NCBI GenBank assembly: GCA_049999765.1
Contig: JBNGIQ010008911.1
Location: forward strand, 1-64,000
Direction of reading: 5' to 3'
Origin: Phaeoceros laevis
Lineage: Eukaryota > Anthocerotophyta > Anthocerotopsida > Notothyladales
DNA: 64,000 nucleotides
The position numbers and the translations under genes were made by a program. Shown here piece by piece: positions 62,300 through 64,000 of the stretch. The notes beneath the pieces were generated by a model. That model did no database searches and was not told where the DNA came from. It saw nothing but the letters and a program-made list of their open reading frames with translations. Each line of letters starts with the position of its first letter. The first letter of the stretch is position 1.

Positions 62300-62939
62300 A
62301 GCTGCCCTTACCAGGCCAGCGTCGAACCAGAACTTCCTGCCTGGAATCCTGGCGACCCTAAAGCACCCTCCCCAGTCTCCCAGGTGGTCTAGTTACACTG
62401 GGGTTGACGCATCGATGATAACTACGAGCTGACATAAGCAAAAGCTCCCCGTATCCCATGAACAATCGGACGTTCGGACTCCGGAGAGGGGAGGATGTTT
62501 GCTCGTTGTGGTTCAAATTTTCGCACTCCGGGGTTTCTCAATTAGCTAGCCTAAACCGAGGTTTTTAATTACACTAAAGTTCTAGCCGGGAGGGATTGAC
62601 CCCGTAACTTCGGGAAAAGAAAAGAAGAGAAACGACTCGATACGTTTCTCTTCTTTTCTTTTTAGTAGGTTGTCTTTGGCTTAGTTAATAGAAACTCATT
62701 TCTATAGTTAAGAAACGCGTGAAACGCGTCTAAGTATCTCCGTCTCCGTTTCCGAGTTTCACGTTTCTAAGTCGTTTTTTCTGATCGAACGCAACTAGGG
62801 TCTCTAGTTCCGGCGGCATTTTACTAGTTAGTTGTACTATCTTATACTTAAAGTTTTCGTGTGTCTAGGAGGTGCGGTTTACAACCTGTAAGGTTGGTTT
62901 CCGGTATGTAACGGGCATGGCTGCTGGGGTTTCGCTGGG
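62300..62939. other. Intergenic with a perfect palindrome
   Basis: NUP107 upstream region. Contains the palindrome at 62615-62662 (listed separately) and, near 62713-62730, two tandem gaaacgcgt units. Confidence 0.6.
62615..62662. repeat. Perfect inverted repeat, 20-bp arms, 8-nt loop
   Basis: 62615-62634 is the exact reverse complement of 62643-62662, with loop actcgata between. One arm is nearly all purine (aaaagaaaag...), the other all pyrimidine apart from its first CG. It can form a cruciform or an RNA hairpin. Confidence 0.95.
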
Positions 62940-63035
62940 GTTTGGCTGCATACAGATGGTCGTCGTGAGCCGCTGTGGGCCTGGTGAGATGTACGCGAAG
63001 TGTGGGAGCTTCAAGGATGCAAGAATTGTGTGCTC
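62940..63035 (+). pseudogene. PPR gene fragment
   Basis: The plus strand reads MVVVSRCGPGEMYAKCGSFK and then DARIV at about 62959-63030, matching the conserved VVVGCSLVNMYAKCGS...DAR part of the PPR array with small substitutions and indels. Nothing further is recognisable on either side. Confidence 0.7.
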
Positions 63036-64000
63036 TTGCCCGCCTACACACATTTCACATCATATTTCTATCGTATCCGCAACTATTCCTGTGTTGCGTA
63101 GCAGTCTTGCTGCGAGCTCTGGCGAGCTAGTGCTCCTGCGCACTGACGAGCTAGTGCTCGTGTCGGAGCAGCAGCCGGTTGACTGTGCCTTAGCCACGTT
63201 TTGCACTATTGTAGTTACCTCAATTAAGAATTGCCCTAACAAATGACCATCACTTCTAAGCGTTACGATTTGAATTCGAAATAGTACGGCCGCAAATGCT
63301 ACTATTTTAATTGAAAACTGTATCAAAATCATGTGGTCCTCAAAAATTAGGTTAAAGAAACCTTGTAGTCTACCTGAACCAAAGATCAACAACTCTTTCC
63401 ATTAAGCTTTTAAAGAATCCTTGTACCTTGTATACAAAAATGGTACTAGGCTTTCTTGTTTCCTCATCTAAGATCACTAAAATATGAATGTTTCCATCGT
63501 GTTGGAGTAACATGAATCTAATTTGAGTTGTTCTTGCAAGTTGGGTAATTTGGGCCTTCTCTTTCATCGTTTTGCATCTCTCGCATGTATACGCAACTAC
63601 CTCAACTAATCCTTTAACCATTAAGAGTTTATTTGATGAAAGCTTGGACTCACCAATACTTAGGTGGTAGTATTGATAATCTCTTCAAGTGAAGATCCCT
63701 CTTTCAACTGGACAAACTGACTTTGTACAATTTGCGAAAATTGAACAACTCTGAAACTTTGCATAAACAATTGTCTTATTTGGATATGTGAGAGTGTAAT
63801 ATTATTTGGACTTCTCCTCAAAATCTTCCTTCAGAAAGGATAACAAGGTACTGTTTAACCTGAGTAAAAGAACTTCAGTTACGACCGAACCTTGAATGAA
63901 TTGAATTTCTATCAAAAACTCGAAATAAATCATAATCCAACCTGAAGAAGTTTGGTGCATGAAAACGAGGCATAGTGAAGCGTCGCAAACTGCCTTTCCT
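63036..64000. other. AT-rich sequence, no gene recognised
   Basis: A minus-strand frame at 63370-63621 (83 codons, with CERCKTMKEK) has some protein-like composition but no family I recognise. The rest is AT-rich and featureless to me; a decayed transposon is possible. Confidence 0.4.

Noticed and set aside
1-64000. CRISPR arrays, rRNA, intact transposons, retroelement or viral proteins
   Set aside because: I found no spaced repeat array, rRNA signature, transposase, reverse transcriptase, integrase or capsid-like frame in any reading frame I examined.

Overview
The window is nuclear DNA of a land plant. It encodes PLS-class PPR proteins (one with a complete DYW deaminase), two plastid-type class I aldolases, an acyl-ACP desaturase with a plastid-type leader, a TRB/single-Myb-histone protein, NUP107, INCENP and Sec61-beta. 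Genes are dense, introns are short (mostly 60-200 nt), and PPR genes recur in two paralogous clades. That favours a compact non-seed plant genome with heavy organelle RNA editing (lycophyte- or hornwort-like). I cannot name the species from sequence alone.

Layout. 1-3.9 kb: no convincing intact gene; short repeats and a broken minus-strand reading frame. 3.97-8.06 kb: INCENP-like gene carrying a DC1 zinc finger, then Sec61-beta. 9.2-10.8 kb: BTB-SPRY gene (-). 11.2-25.3 kb: PPR cluster with one intact PPR-DYW gene (-), a long PPR-E gene (+), two PPR genes (+) whose DYW ends are broken in different ways, and two PPR relics (-). 27.0-32.2 kb: tandem plastid aldolases, one canonical and one diverged at the active site. 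32.7-36.7 kb: FSP1/AMID-like oxidoreductase (+) and HSPA12-type Hsp70 (-). 37.5-38.5 kb: broken S-adenosylmethionine decarboxylase. 38.9-40 kb: assembly gap and tandem repeats. 40.6-42.5 kb: TRB gene with two telo-boxes upstream; a decayed inverted copy lies at 43.65-44.32 kb, directly before a fifth PPR gene (44.4-46.8 kb). 47.6-48.25 kb: HSPA12 remnant. 49.0-54.3 kb: F-box, PEBP (YbhB type) and acyl-ACP desaturase, all minus. 57.0-62.3 kb: complete 22-exon NUP107 (-). 62.3-64 kb: a perfect 20-bp-arm palindrome, a PPR relic and AT-rich sequence.

The genes form no operon-like pathway. The coherent theme is PPR birth and death: copies with one, two or three 312-bp modules, loss of DYW ends by local inversion and frameshift, and fragments scattered on both strands. 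Three linked PPR genes also carry an N-terminal element resembling the WWD/PDF motif of plant organellar single-stranded-DNA-binding (OSB) proteins, which I consider the most interesting architecture here. Exon structures were derived by hand from splice consensus, reading phase and protein-family continuity; no searches were run.
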